DNA of 36,945 nt from Bacteroidales bacterium UBA1182 (GCA_002310015.1 DBYQ01000082.1:1-36945); one strand, 5' to 3'. Positions 15,789 to 24,440 are shown, counted from the first letter of the stretch. Numbers and translations: made by a program. Notes: generated from the letters alone by a model not told the origin.

Positions 15789-16670
15789 ATGCACAAGGCC
15801 GGATTCGTAAACATAGTGGGTAACCCCAACGTAGGCAAGTCAACGCTGATGAACCTGCTGGTGGGCGAGCATATATCCATTGCCACATTCAAGGCGCAGA
15901 CCACGCGCCACAGGATAATGGGTATAGTCAATACTGAGGAGTCACAGATAGTCTTCTCAGACACCCCGGGTGTGCTCAAGCCTAACTATAAGCTCCAGGA
16001 GTCAATGCTGGCATTCTCAGAGAGCGCATTGGTTGATGCCGATGTGCTGCTCTACATGACTGATGTAGTGGAGAAGGCCGATAAGAACTCTGAGTTCCTG
16101 GACAAGGTGGCCAGGATGAAGGTCCCTGTTCTGGTGATAATCAACAAGATTGACCTGACCGATGAGGAGAATCTGATAAAACTGGTGGAGTCATGGCATG
16201 AAAAACTGCCTAATGCTGAAATCATACCCATATCAGCCGCTACGGCGTTCGGTGTAAAGACCGTGCTCAAGCGCGTGAATGAACTAATACCCGAGTGCCC
16301 TCCCTACTTTGAAAAAGACCAGCTGACAGACAAACCGGCCCGTTTCTTTGTATCGGAGATAGTAAGGGAGAAGATACTGCTCCATTATGACAAGGAGATT
16401 CCATACTCTGTTGAGGTGGTTGTGGAGCAGTTCCGCGAGAACCATTCCAGGATTGTGATAAACGCTGTCATCTATGTGGAGCGTGAGTCACAGAAGGGTA
16501 TCCTTATAGGTCATGAAGGCCAGGCTTTGAAACGCGTTGCTATTGAGGCCCGCAAGGACCTTGAGAAGTTCTTCGGCAAGAAGATATTCATGGAACTGTT
16601 TGTAAAGGTTGACAAGGACTGGCGCAGTTCTGACCGCGAGCTCCGCAACTTTGGTTACGGACAGGAATAA
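15789..16670 (+). CDS. era: GTPase Era
   Basis: This is the 293-aa GTPase that binds the 3' end of 16S rRNA during 30S maturation. G1 is GNPNVGKST at residues 11-19, the effector region contains AQTTRHRIMG, G3 is DTPG, and G4 is NKID. The C-terminal KH domain carries GILIGHEGQALKRVA, followed by the family ending FVKVDKDWR. ATG 15789 gives the expected short N-terminus; an upstream TTG lies inside the terminator T tract. der follows after 21 nt, so the two GTPases form a unit. I see no strong promoter in the short leader. Confidence 0.96.
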   Translation: MHKAGFVNIVGNPNVGKSTLMNLLVGEHISIATFKAQTTRHRIMGIVNTEESQIVFSDTPGVLKPNYKLQESMLAFSESALVDADVLLYMTDVVEKADKNSEFLDKVARMKVPVLVIINKIDLTDEENLIKLVESWHEKLPNAEIIPISAATAFGVKTVLKRVNELIPECPPYFEKDQLTDKPARFFVSEIVREKILLHYDKEIPYSVEVVVEQFRENHSRIVINAVIYVERESQKGILIGHEGQALKRVAIEARKDLEKFFGKKIFMELFVKVDKDWRSSDRELRNFGYGQE

Positions 16671-16691
16671 TCCATCAAGTCAATTAGTAAA

Positions 16692-18005
16692 ATGAGCAAT
16701 CTGGTAGCTATAGTAGGCCGCCCCAACGTAGGCAAGTCAACACTCTTCAACCGCCTTACACAGACACGTCAGGCTATTGTGGATGATGTGGCCGGTACCA
16801 CACGTGACCGCCAGTACGGCAAATGCGAGTGGGGTAACCGCATATTCTCAGTGGTTGATACAGGCGGATGGGTGGTAAACTCTGACGATGTGTTTGAGGA
16901 GGAGATCCGCAAGCAGGTAAAGGTGGCCATTGATGAGGCTGACCTGATTCTCTTTCTGGTTGACATCAAGAACGGTGTGACGGATCTGGATGATGAGGTG
17001 GCAGGCATTCTGCGCCGCTCCAAGACTCCGGTGATACTGGTTACCAACAAGATGGATACCTTTGACCTGCAGTATGCCGCAGCGGAGTTCTATCGCTTGG
17101 GCCTGGGTGATCCCGTTAGCATTTCGGCCGCAAACGGCAGCGGTACGGGTGAGCTTCTGGATGATATTGTGAGCAAACTTCCGGTTGAGGCTGATGCTGA
17201 GACTGATGAGGATATACCGCGTTTTGCAGTGGTGGGCCGTCCTAATGTGGGCAAGAGCTCTATTGTAAACGCATTCATAGGTGAGGACCGCAACATTGTG
17301 ACCGATATTGCCGGTACCACACGTGACTCTGTCTATACCCGTTATACCAAGTTCGGATTTGATTTCTATCTGGTTGATACCGCCGGCATACGCAAGAAGA
17401 GCAAGGTGGAGGAGGATCTGGAGTTCTACTCCGTGATGCGTTCCATCCGCGCCATTGAGAACAGTGATGTCTGCGTGCTCATGCTTGATGCCACCCGCGG
17501 CATTGAGAGCCAGGATATGAACATAGTGTCACTCATCGTCAAGAACCAGAAGGGTCTTGTGGTGGTGGTCAATAAGTGGGACCTCATTGAGGACCGCTCA
17601 GCCAAGGTGATGCAGAACTATGAGGATGCCATACGCTCACGTCTGGCTCCGTTTGTGGATTTCCCCATAGTGTTTACATCGGCCATAGAGAAACAGCGCA
17701 TACTCAAGGTGCTGGAGTGCGCCAAGGATGTATATAAGCACAAGACCAACCATGTTTCTACCGGCAAGCTGAATGCCGAGATGCTGCCCCTGATTGAGGC
17801 CTATCCGCCACCATCAACCAAGGGTAAGTACATCAAGATAAAGTACTGCACACAGCTGCAGGGTCCGCAGATACCCACATTCATATTCTTTGCAAACCTG
17901 CCGCAGTACGTTAAGGATCCCTACAAGCGTTTCCTTGAGAACAAGATCAGGGAGAAGTGGGATTTCAGCGGCACACCGATCAACATCTTCATTCGTCAGA
18001 AATAA
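16692..18005 (+). CDS. der: GTPase Der (EngA)
   Basis: 437-aa tandem GTPase for 50S subunit biogenesis. The first G domain begins with GRPNVGKST at residues 9-17 and has DTGG and NKMD. The second begins with GRPNVGKSS near residue 181 and has DTAGIRKKSKV and NKWD. The C-terminal KH-like domain ends in GTPINIFIRQK, as is typical. It is downstream of era and ends just before a strong hairpin at 18035-18081. Confidence 0.97.
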   Translation: MSNLVAIVGRPNVGKSTLFNRLTQTRQAIVDDVAGTTRDRQYGKCEWGNRIFSVVDTGGWVVNSDDVFEEEIRKQVKVAIDEADLILFLVDIKNGVTDLDDEVAGILRRSKTPVILVTNKMDTFDLQYAAAEFYRLGLGDPVSISAANGSGTGELLDDIVSKLPVEADAETDEDIPRFAVVGRPNVGKSSIVNAFIGEDRNIVTDIAGTTRDSVYTRYTKFGFDFYLVDTAGIRKKSKVEEDLEFYSVMRSIRAIENSDVCVLMLDATRGIESQDMNIVSLIVKNQKGLVVVVNKWDLIEDRSAKVMQNYEDAIRSRLAPFVDFPIVFTSAIEKQRILKVLECAKDVYKHKTNHVSTGKLNAEMLPLIEAYPPPSTKGKYIKIKYCTQLQGPQIPTFIFFANLPQYVKDPYKRFLENKIREKWDFSGTPINIFIRQK

Positions 18006-18034
18006 GGTACGCAGTGGGTTTCCAGCTGCACCAA

Positions 18035-18081
18035 GTAAAACAAAATCCAAACAGCAAAGCGTTGTTTGGATTTTGTTTTAC
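18035..18081. terminator. Long hairpin terminator after der
   Basis: GTAAAACAAAATCCAAAC and its exact reverse complement form an 18-bp stem around an 11-nt loop, about 30 nt after the der stop. The A-rich and T-rich arms would let it work in both directions between convergent der and the protease gene. More hairpins follow up to 18257. Confidence 0.8.
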
Positions 18082-18257
18082 CCGGCCTGGAAGGCCGGCA
18101 AGCGAAGTGAAACGGAGCGCGTTTCCAGAAGGAAACTAAAAAAATGTCGTGTACCTGATACGCAGAAAGGATTCCATCCCGAGGCTTTCAAGGCCTTTAG
18201 GCCAAGAAAGCCAAAAACGCCCGAGCGTAGCGAAGCAGCGAGCCTCCGCCGCATGGC
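18082..18257. other. Hairpin-dense intergenic spacer between der and the M6 protease gene
   Basis: No gene is supported here. Several stem-loops can be read: CCGGCC/GGCCGG around TGGAA (near 18083-18099), GTTTCC/GGAAAC (near 18120-18135) and a nested GGCTTTC-GGCC/GGCC-GAAAGCC (near 18183-18212). GCGAAG-type motifs occur twice (AGCGAAGTGAAACGGAGCG and GAGCGTAGCGAAGCAGCGAG). Composition looks unlike the flanking genes. Confidence 0.55.
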
Positions 18258-19898
18258 TCAGTTTTCAACTTTTATTTTCCTAACCATGTTTCCGCACTTG
18301 ACAATCCAAATCCCCTGCCCGGGCAAAGCAATGCGCTGGGTGGATTGTGATGTGACGGTTTCATAGACGCTGCGTCCAGAGATGTCATGAATTGAAACCC
18401 TGCTGCCCACAGGTGCGGTCACAGACAACTCTCCGTCAATTACGTTAATTGAGAATTGAGTTGCCGGATGGCCTTCCACCTTTGATTCCCTGTCAGGACC
18501 TACATAAAAAGCAATCTTACCGCCCTCCTTGCGGATATTGTAAACAGAGTACTGCGGAATGTTTGAAGCAACTGCAAGCTTAGGCTCACCTTTTGTGGTA
18601 ATGCTGTCAACGTTCTGATAGGGAAAAAGGTCACCGTAATTAGTATCTCTTTCATAATTGTTGTCAGCAGGCAGTATGTGGTAACGCTTGTTTGCGCTGC
18701 TGGAACTGGTGTTTATTGTGTTTCCCGTCCAACTGCTTCTATAATATCTGACAGCTGTAACCATAAGTCCTTCAGCGGCATGATAACTGTACCAGCCGGT
18801 CCTGATGTGGTTTTCCAAGATTATGAAGGAATCGTCCTGCCCGGTGTTGATGCGGTATGCGCTGTGTATCCCGGCGTCAGCATCGGGCATCTGGCTTATG
18901 TCATTGAGAACGTAGTGGTCAGGGCCTGTGATCTCTTCTATATCCATCCAACCCAGCGAATACTTCTCAAATGCCGTAAGACCTACGGGAGTGAATCCTT
19001 GGTTCTCATAGTTTCCGTAATCCATAAGACTCCAGTAACCCATTGCCGCAACTGATTCGGAATTGGCATCAGAGTTTTTGTTATAGAAGTCCGGTAAACC
19101 GAGGGTGTGGGCAAACTCGTGGCAGATGTTTCCGATACCGTCCATAACGGTGTCTGTATCCCAGAAAAGTTCACAGGAACAGGCATAAGTTATGTTTTTT
19201 ATTCTTTTGTAGTTCCTTACGGTATCCGCATGCGGAAAAAGAGTGTTCCTGTCAGCTCCATAATAGTTCTCACCCCTGCCGGCATATATGAAGAAGAAGT
19301 TGTCCAGATTGCCGTTATTGGTGTATTTCATCAGGTCAACCTTGCCGTTTGCCGTTAATGAATCACAGATCTCCCGTACAAGCTCTTTTGCAGCGGCATC
19401 GTTGCCCTTACCGTAATAGGCGTAGCTCTTTGAGGCATGAATGGGGCCAACTATCCTGAACTTAGGGATGTATTTGCCATATGACTGTGCCTGGAAATAA
19501 TCCGATACAGAGCCTATGTTGGGAAAGATGGGCATATTGTAATATTGGGACAAGGGGACATCCGAATAGCCTTTCTCATTGAAAATACGGTTAAAATGTC
19601 TTTTAAGCCTGGTGGTGTCCTGGTAATAGAAGTGCCGGTCCTTGAAATCCACCAGAACTACCAAGTGTTCCAGCGTACCTGTCCTGATGATGTCCCTGGT
19701 GGAATAACTTCCGGGAGCTGCACCTTTGGTTATTGACTGTTGGTCAGCTTTTTCCCAGATTGCGGGATTGTCACGGTCTATTGTACCGGTGTAGTCCATG
19801 GCAGGCATGCCCGGCGCCCGGCGCATCTGAACGGCATGAACTGCTGAAAAAATAAAAAGACATGCCCCAACTGCTAATATGTGCCTAATGGCATTCAT
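18258..19898 (-). CDS. M6 family metalloprotease with type IX sorting domain
   Basis: This is a 546-aa predicted secreted zinc protease. A signal peptide covers about residues 1-22 and a probable propeptide follows. The catalytic motif HEFAHTLGLPDF is at 260-271 (H260, E261, H264, third ligand probably D270), followed by SLMDYGNY, the Met-turn region; these are hallmarks of the immune-inhibitor-A-like M6 family. The last 80 residues (from about SINVIDGELSV to the end) form a type A T9SS sorting domain: VSIHDISGRSVYE, then GIWIVKCGNMVRKIKV. It should therefore be exported by Sec, passed through T9SS and attached to the surface or released. The ATG overlaps the lptB TGA by one base (TGATG), so it is coupled to lptB. 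Its substrate is unknown. Confidence 0.9.
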   Translation of the reverse strand: MNAIRHILAVGACLFIFSAVHAVQMRRAPGMPAMDYTGTIDRDNPAIWEKADQQSITKGAAPGSYSTRDIIRTGTLEHLVVLVDFKDRHFYYQDTTRLKRHFNRIFNEKGYSDVPLSQYYNMPIFPNIGSVSDYFQAQSYGKYIPKFRIVGPIHASKSYAYYGKGNDAAAKELVREICDSLTANGKVDLMKYTNNGNLDNFFFIYAGRGENYYGADRNTLFPHADTVRNYKRIKNITYACSCELFWDTDTVMDGIGNICHEFAHTLGLPDFYNKNSDANSESVAAMGYWSLMDYGNYENQGFTPVGLTAFEKYSLGWMDIEEITGPDHYVLNDISQMPDADAGIHSAYRINTGQDDSFIILENHIRTGWYSYHAAEGLMVTAVRYYRSSWTGNTINTSSSSANKRYHILPADNNYERDTNYGDLFPYQNVDSITTKGEPKLAVASNIPQYSVYNIRKEGGKIAFYVGPDRESKVEGHPATQFSINVIDGELSVTAPVGSRVSIHDISGRSVYETVTSQSTQRIALPGQGIWIVKCGNMVRKIKVEN

Positions 19899-20674
19899 CA
19901 GTTCTGGAAATTCTTTTTCTTTAGCTCAAAGCTCTGACTAAGATATTTTTCCCTTACTATCGGGTTCTCGGCCAGTTCTTCAGGTGTGCCCTGGAACAGG
20001 ATTCGGCCCTCAAAGAGAAGATATGCACGGTCTGTGATACTGAGTGTCTCGTGTACGTTATGGTCAGTTATGAGAATACCAATGTTGCGGTCCTTGAGCT
20101 TCCAGACTATCTGCTGGATATCCTCAACGGCAATAGGGTCAACGCCTGCAAACGGCTCGTCAAGCATTATGAACTTGGGCTCGATGGCCAGGCATCGGGC
20201 AATCTCGGTACGGCGGCGCTCACCACCTGAAAGACGGTCACCCAAGTTCTTGCGCACCTTCTGAAGGCGGAACTCGTTGATGAGGCTTTCCAGCTTCTCA
20301 CGCTGGTAGTCAAGCGGCTTTCCGGTGAGTTCAAGTACGGATGCGATGTTATCCTCAACGCTCATCTTGCGGAATACGCTGGCCTCCTGTGCCAGATAGC
20401 CTACACCTGCACGGGCACGCTTGTAAACAGGAAAGTCTGTAATGTCCTGTTCATCCAGATAGATATGGCCTTCATTGGGGGTGATAAGGCCGGTGGTCAT
20501 ATAGAATGAAGTGGTCTTTCCGGCTCCGTTAGGACCTAACAGACCAACTATCTCACCTTGCTTTACATCAAATGAGACCTGGTTTACCACGGTGCGTTTA
20601 CCGTAGCGCTTTACAAGATTCTCAGTCCTGAGTACCATCTTGTGGTCTGGTGTCTGCTCTAGCAACTCTTCCAT
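19898..20674 (-). CDS. lptB: LPS export ABC transporter ATP-binding protein LptB
   Basis: This is a 258-aa ABC ATPase that powers lipopolysaccharide extraction by LptBFG. From ATG 20674 the Walker A GPNGAGKT is at 47-54. The signature LSGGERRR, the Walker B FIMLDEPFAGVDP and the switch His in ITDHN are all present, and the VGYLAQEASVFRKM segment is typical of LptB. The start is fixed by the -7 box TATCTTTG (20689-20682), which ends only 7 nt upstream; the longer upstream reading frame would include the promoter. Its C-terminus runs into the protease gene. lptF/G/C are not in this window. Confidence 0.94.
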   Translation of the reverse strand: MEELLEQTPDHKMVLRTENLVKRYGKRTVVNQVSFDVKQGEIVGLLGPNGAGKTTSFYMTTGLITPNEGHIYLDEQDITDFPVYKRARAGVGYLAQEASVFRKMSVEDNIASVLELTGKPLDYQREKLESLINEFRLQKVRKNLGDRLSGGERRRTEIARCLAIEPKFIMLDEPFAGVDPIAVEDIQQIVWKLKDRNIGILITDHNVHETLSITDRAYLLFEGRILFQGTPEELAENPIVREKYLSQSFELKKKNFQN

Positions 20675-20681
20675 GATGGTG

Positions 20682-20689
20682 CAAAGATA
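20682..20689 (-). promoter_or_regulatory. -7 box of the lptB-protease operon
   Basis: TATCTTTG on the minus strand (20689 to 20682) is an exact TAnnTTTG match. The lptB ATG at 20674 lies 7 nt downstream. A T-rich stretch at the -33 distance replaces TTTG. Confidence 0.55.
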
Positions 20690-20811
20690 GTGCAAGCCGA
20701 GAGAAGAAAAAAGGAGTTTACTCATTTTTTCTTCCGAGGCGCCGCCTATCTTCAAGCGGAGTTTAAAGATAAAGAAATTTGCTAACATTGACAACGCTAG
20801 CGATACCGAAA

Positions 20812-20886
20812 GGGGACGGTTCTTTTTGCGTCGTGGTAAATTTGCTCAATGAGGAAGCTTTTCCCGACGCAAAAAGAACCGTCCCC
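20812..20886. repeat. REPIN-like inverted repeat with 22-nt perfect arms
   Basis: Arms at 20812-20833 and 20865-20886 are exact reverse complements that begin GGGGACGGTTC and end GAACCGTCCCC, separated by a 31-nt spacer containing GGAAGCTTTTCC. The GGGGACGG...CCGTCCCC ends recall repeat sequences mobilised by REP-associated (IS200-like) transposases. No transposase gene is in the window. Confidence 0.75.
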
Positions 20887-20952
20887 AGTCAGCTACTTCC
20901 AACCTAACCAAAGTCAGCGACTGTTTGGCAGACTGCTAAAATTTCTCAAAAG

Positions 20953-20984
20953 TTTCTACATTTGCAGGAATTGAACTAATTTTG
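20953..20984 (+). promoter_or_regulatory. Tandem -7 boxes of the tig-clpPX operon
   Basis: Two exact TAnnTTTG matches: TACATTTG at 20957-20964 and TAATTTTG at 20977-20984. For the second, TTTC at 20953-20956 is a near -33 element with a 20-nt spacer. The leader to ATG 21055 is about 65-85 nt. Confidence 0.6.
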
Positions 20985-21054
20985 CACCCTAATAAAAAGG
21001 CGGGATAAGCTCCCGATGCTGTTATTGAAGTATTAAAGACAATTATAACAAAGA

Positions 21055-22440
21055 ATGAACGTAAAGTTTGAGAATGTAAGCAAGGTACAGGGCCTGCTTA
21101 CCGTCAGCATGGAGAAAGCTGATTACCAGGAGAATGTTGATAAGGCACTTAAAGATGCCAGAAAGAAAGTCCAGATGCCGGGTTTCCGTCCGGGTATGGT
21201 TCCGATGAGTCTCGTGCAGAAGATGTACGGCAAGTCAATCAAGGCCGATGAGATTAACAAGCTCCTTCAGGAGAAGGTGTTCGGCTACATCAAGGATAAC
21301 AAGATAGATATGCTGGGCGAGCCGCTCCCCAATGAGGAGAAAGAGGCTGGCATGAGTCTTGACGATGACAACCAGACTTTCTACTTTGACATAGCTCTTG
21401 CTCCCAAGTTCAATGCTGAGATAGGTAAGGATGACGCCATCACCTACTATGAGATCAAGGTGACTGAGGAGATGGTCAACAATCAGGTTAAGGCTTACAC
21501 TCAGCAGAACGGCAAGTACGAGCAGGTGGACAGCTATCAGGAGAATGATGTCATCAAGGGTCAGCTCGTGGAGCTGAACCTGGACGGTTCTGTCAAGGAA
21601 AACGGAATCGTTGTTGAGGGTGCCACTCTCATGCTTGAGTATATCAAGGATGCTGCCCAGAAGAAACTGTTCAGCAAGGCCAAGAAGGGTGATGTCATCA
21701 AGTTCAACCCCGCTAAGGCGTATGAAGGTAACGCTATAGAGATTTCATCACTCCTTAACAAGAAGAAGGAGGAGGTTGAAGGCATTGATGCTGATTTCCA
21801 GCTCACCATCCAGGATATCACCCGTTTCGTAGAGAGCGAGTTGAACCAGGAGGTGTTTGACCATGTATTCGGCAAGGACGTTGTTAAGGATGAGGCCGGT
21901 TTCCGCGCCAAGGTTGAGGAATCAATCGCCAAGAGCTTTGTTCCTGACAGTGACTACAAGTTCCTGCTTGATGTCCGCACTTATCTTATGGAGAAGGTTG
22001 GCAAGCAGGAGTACGCTGAGGATCTGCTCAAGCGCATCATGAAGGCCAATAAGCCCGATGCAGAGCAGGATGAGGCTACATTCCAGCGCAGTCTTGAGGA
22101 GCTTACATGGCACCTTATCCAAGAGCAGTTGGTTGAGAAGTACAGCATCAAGGTTGAGGATGAGGATATCAAGGCTATGGCCCGTGAGGCTACCCGTGCA
22201 CAGTTTGCCCAGTACGGAATGATGAACATTCCCGATGAGCTGCTTGACAACTACTCAAAGGAGATGCTCAAGAAGCGTGAGACCGTGGATGGTCTGGTTA
22301 ACCGTGCCATCGAGAGCAAGCTGACTGCCGCCCTCAAGGGTGATGTAAAGCTTAAGAACAAGAAGGTCACCATAGAGGAGTTCAACAAGATGTTTGAGCC
22401 CGCTACTGAGACCAAGGCCAAGAAGAGTTCTAAGAAGTAA
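21055..22440 (+). CDS. tig: Trigger factor
   Basis: This is the 461-aa ribosome-associated chaperone. The N-terminal domain carries PGFRPGMVP (about residues 42-50), the Bacteroidetes form of the GFRxGxxP ribosome-docking signature. A middle domain (about 150-245) corresponds to the FKBP-like region but is hard to match to an intact PPIase core. The helical C-terminal substrate cradle extends to the Lys-rich end (TKAKKSSKK). It is the first gene of tig-clpP-clpX, with clpP 20 nt downstream, a classic arrangement that links nascent-chain folding with proteolysis. Confidence 0.94.
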   Translation: MNVKFENVSKVQGLLTVSMEKADYQENVDKALKDARKKVQMPGFRPGMVPMSLVQKMYGKSIKADEINKLLQEKVFGYIKDNKIDMLGEPLPNEEKEAGMSLDDDNQTFYFDIALAPKFNAEIGKDDAITYYEIKVTEEMVNNQVKAYTQQNGKYEQVDSYQENDVIKGQLVELNLDGSVKENGIVVEGATLMLEYIKDAAQKKLFSKAKKGDVIKFNPAKAYEGNAIEISSLLNKKKEEVEGIDADFQLTIQDITRFVESELNQEVFDHVFGKDVVKDEAGFRAKVEESIAKSFVPDSDYKFLLDVRTYLMEKVGKQEYAEDLLKRIMKANKPDAEQDEATFQRSLEELTWHLIQEQLVEKYSIKVEDEDIKAMAREATRAQFAQYGMMNIPDELLDNYSKEMLKKRETVDGLVNRAIESKLTAALKGDVKLKNKKVTIEEFNKMFEPATETKAKKSSKK

Positions 22441-22460
22441 AACAAATAAAACCTGTCAAA

Positions 22461-23126
22461 ATGGACGATTTCCGCAAATATGCTACCCGTCATCTGGGTA
22501 TGAACAGTCAGGTCCTTGATGATGTGATCAAGGCAGAGTCACAGTACCTGAACCCTTACATCCTGGAGGAGCGTCAGCTTAACGTTACCCAGATGGACGT
22601 GTTCTCACGCCTTATGATGGACCGTATCATATTCCTGGGTACGGAAATCAATGACTATACGGCCAACACCATCCAGGCGCAGCTGCTCTATCTGGATTCT
22701 GTGGATTCGTCCAAGGAGATATCGATATATCTGAATTCCCCCGGCGGAAGCGTAACCGCCGGCTTGGGAATTTATGATACAATGCAGTTCGTTTCAAGTC
22801 CTATAGCCACAATCTGCACGGGTATGGCTGCCAGTATGGCTGCCGTGCTGCTCGTGTCAGGCCAGGAGGGCAAACGTTCCGCTCTGCCTCACAGCCGCGT
22901 AATGATTCACCAGCCTTTAGGCGGTGTTCAGGGCCAGGCAAGTGATATTGAGATCACAGCCCGTGAGATCCAGAAGATAAAGAAAGAACTTTACACAATC
23001 ATATCTGAGCACTCACACACTCCGTTTGACAAGGTGTGGGCCGACAGTGACCGTGACTACTGGATGACGGCACAGGAGGCTAAGGAGTACGGCATGATTG
23101 ACCAGGTTCTTGAAAAACGTAAATAA
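22461..23126 (+). CDS. clpP: ATP-dependent Clp protease proteolytic subunit
   Basis: 221-aa serine peptidase subunit. The catalytic triad is S125 (GMAASMAA), H150 (RVMIHQPLGG) and D199 (DRDYWM). The Ser-His and His-Asp spacings of 25 and 49 match E. coli ClpP. The N-terminal extension (about 45 residues before QMDVFSRLMMDRIIFLG) is longer than the E. coli propeptide, as in other Bacteroidetes. It lies between tig and clpX. Confidence 0.97.
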   Translation: MDDFRKYATRHLGMNSQVLDDVIKAESQYLNPYILEERQLNVTQMDVFSRLMMDRIIFLGTEINDYTANTIQAQLLYLDSVDSSKEISIYLNSPGGSVTAGLGIYDTMQFVSSPIATICTGMAASMAAVLLVSGQEGKRSALPHSRVMIHQPLGGVQGQASDIEITAREIQKIKKELYTIISEHSHTPFDKVWADSDRDYWMTAQEAKEYGMIDQVLEKRK

Positions 23127-23134
23127 GCGTTCTG

Positions 23135-24367
23135 ATGGCAGGAGTAAAGAAAGGTTCCAGGTTCTGCAGTTTCTGTGGACGTTCAGACAAGGAGGTTGAG
23201 TTCCTTATAACCGGTATAGAGGGTTGCATCTGTAACGAGTGTGTGGAACGTGCCTCTGAGATTGTACGTGACTCCAAGGGGAATGCTCCCAAGCCTGCCT
23301 TTACCATGAGTTCTGTGCCCAAACCCAAGGAAATAAAGAAGTTCCTTGATGATTATGTCATAGGCCAGGACGCCGCCAAGCGCTATCTTTCAGTTGCCGT
23401 CTATAATCATTACAAACGTATTACCCAGCCCAGCTCTGATGATGTTGACATAGAGAAGAGCAATATCATTCTGGTGGGTGCCACAGGAACGGGCAAGACA
23501 CTTCTGGCCAAGACCATAGCCAGGCTGCTCAAGGTTCCGTTCACCATAGTTGACGCTACGGTACTTACTGAGGCCGGATATGTGGGTGAGGATGTGGAGA
23601 GCATACTTTCACGCCTGCTGCAGGTGGCTGATTATGATGTGACTGCTGCTGAACGCGGTATAGTATTCATTGATGAGATAGACAAGATAGCCCGTAAGAG
23701 TGATAATCCTTCAATAACCCGTGATGTAAGCGGTGAGGGTGTGCAGCAGGGCTTGTTAAAGCTTCTTGAGGGTTCTGTGGTGAATGTGCCTCCCCAGGGC
23801 GGCCGCAAGCATCCTGAACAGAAATTCATTCAGGTTGACACCAAGAACATACTGTTTATCTGCGGCGGTGCATTTGACGGCATAGAGCGTAAGATTGCCA
23901 ACCGTCTGAATACCCAGGTGGTGGGCTTTGAGTCTGTAGAGCAGCGCAGCAAGGTTGACCTGAACAACCTGATGAAATATGTCGCACCTCAGGATCTCAA
24001 GTCATTCGGTCTCATCCCTGAGATAATAGGCCGTCTGCCGGTGGTTACAAGCCTGCAGCCGCTTGACCGCGCAGCACTGCGCAACATTCTTACGGAGCCC
24101 AAGAACTCAATTGTAAAGCAATATACCAAGATGTTCAAACTTGACGGTGTGGAGCTCAAGTTCCAGCCGGAGGTTCTGGACTTCATAGTGGATAAGGCAA
24201 TAGAATTCAAGCTTGGAGCACGCGGACTCAGGTCAATAGTTGAAACGATAATGATTGACGCTATGTACGAGATACCGTCATCGGGCAAAAAGAGCTATAC
24301 CGTGACTTTGGATTATGCAAAGAAACAGTTGGATAAGGCCGATGGTATTGTGCTTGAGAACTCTTAA
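23135..24367 (+). CDS. clpX: ATP-dependent Clp protease ATP-binding subunit ClpX
   Basis: 410-aa AAA+ unfoldase. The N-terminal zinc-binding domain has C11, C14, C33 and C36 (FCSFCG, CICNEC). Walker A is GATGTGKT (about 115-122), the pore loop is GYVGED, and Walker B is IVFIDEIDKIA. The ClpP-docking loop appears as VVGFES in place of IGF. Sensor 2 lies in LGARGLRSI. It starts 8 nt after clpP. Only a weak GC-rich hairpin and T-rich tract (24394-24430) lie before the recQ promoter. Confidence 0.97.
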   Translation: MAGVKKGSRFCSFCGRSDKEVEFLITGIEGCICNECVERASEIVRDSKGNAPKPAFTMSSVPKPKEIKKFLDDYVIGQDAAKRYLSVAVYNHYKRITQPSSDDVDIEKSNIILVGATGTGKTLLAKTIARLLKVPFTIVDATVLTEAGYVGEDVESILSRLLQVADYDVTAAERGIVFIDEIDKIARKSDNPSITRDVSGEGVQQGLLKLLEGSVVNVPPQGGRKHPEQKFIQVDTKNILFICGGAFDGIERKIANRLNTQVVGFESVEQRSKVDLNNLMKYVAPQDLKSFGLIPEIIGRLPVVTSLQPLDRAALRNILTEPKNSIVKQYTKMFKLDGVELKFQPEVLDFIVDKAIEFKLGARGLRSIVETIMIDAMYEIPSSGKKSYTVTLDYAKKQLDKADGIVLENS

Positions 24368-24440
24368 TGTCCAATCAATAGTCCTGGCGCATTAAGGCGC
24401 GCTTTTATTATATTTTTTTGCAGTTTTTTTTGGTAAAAAG

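Larger units (their letters stand above)
20675..21054. other. 380-bp divergent promoter region between lptB and tig
   Basis: The stretch holds the lptB -7 box (20682-20689, minus), a 75-bp perfect inverted repeat (20812-20886) and two tig -7 boxes (20957-20984). A tig leader carries a small CGGGA/TCCCG hairpin near 21002-21016. The stretch 20690-20811 is AT-rich and contains nothing I can name. Confidence 0.6.

Noticed and set aside
18433..18460. Match to the period-7 stop-associated repeat inside the M6 protease gene
   Set aside because: It encodes residues QFSIN of the sorting domain, lies in the opposite orientation relative to the gene, and is only two units long; likely coincidence.
24394..24430. 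Terminator after clpX
   Set aside because: GCGC/GCGC around ATTAAG gives only a 4-bp stem before a T-rich run; too weak to list as a feature.
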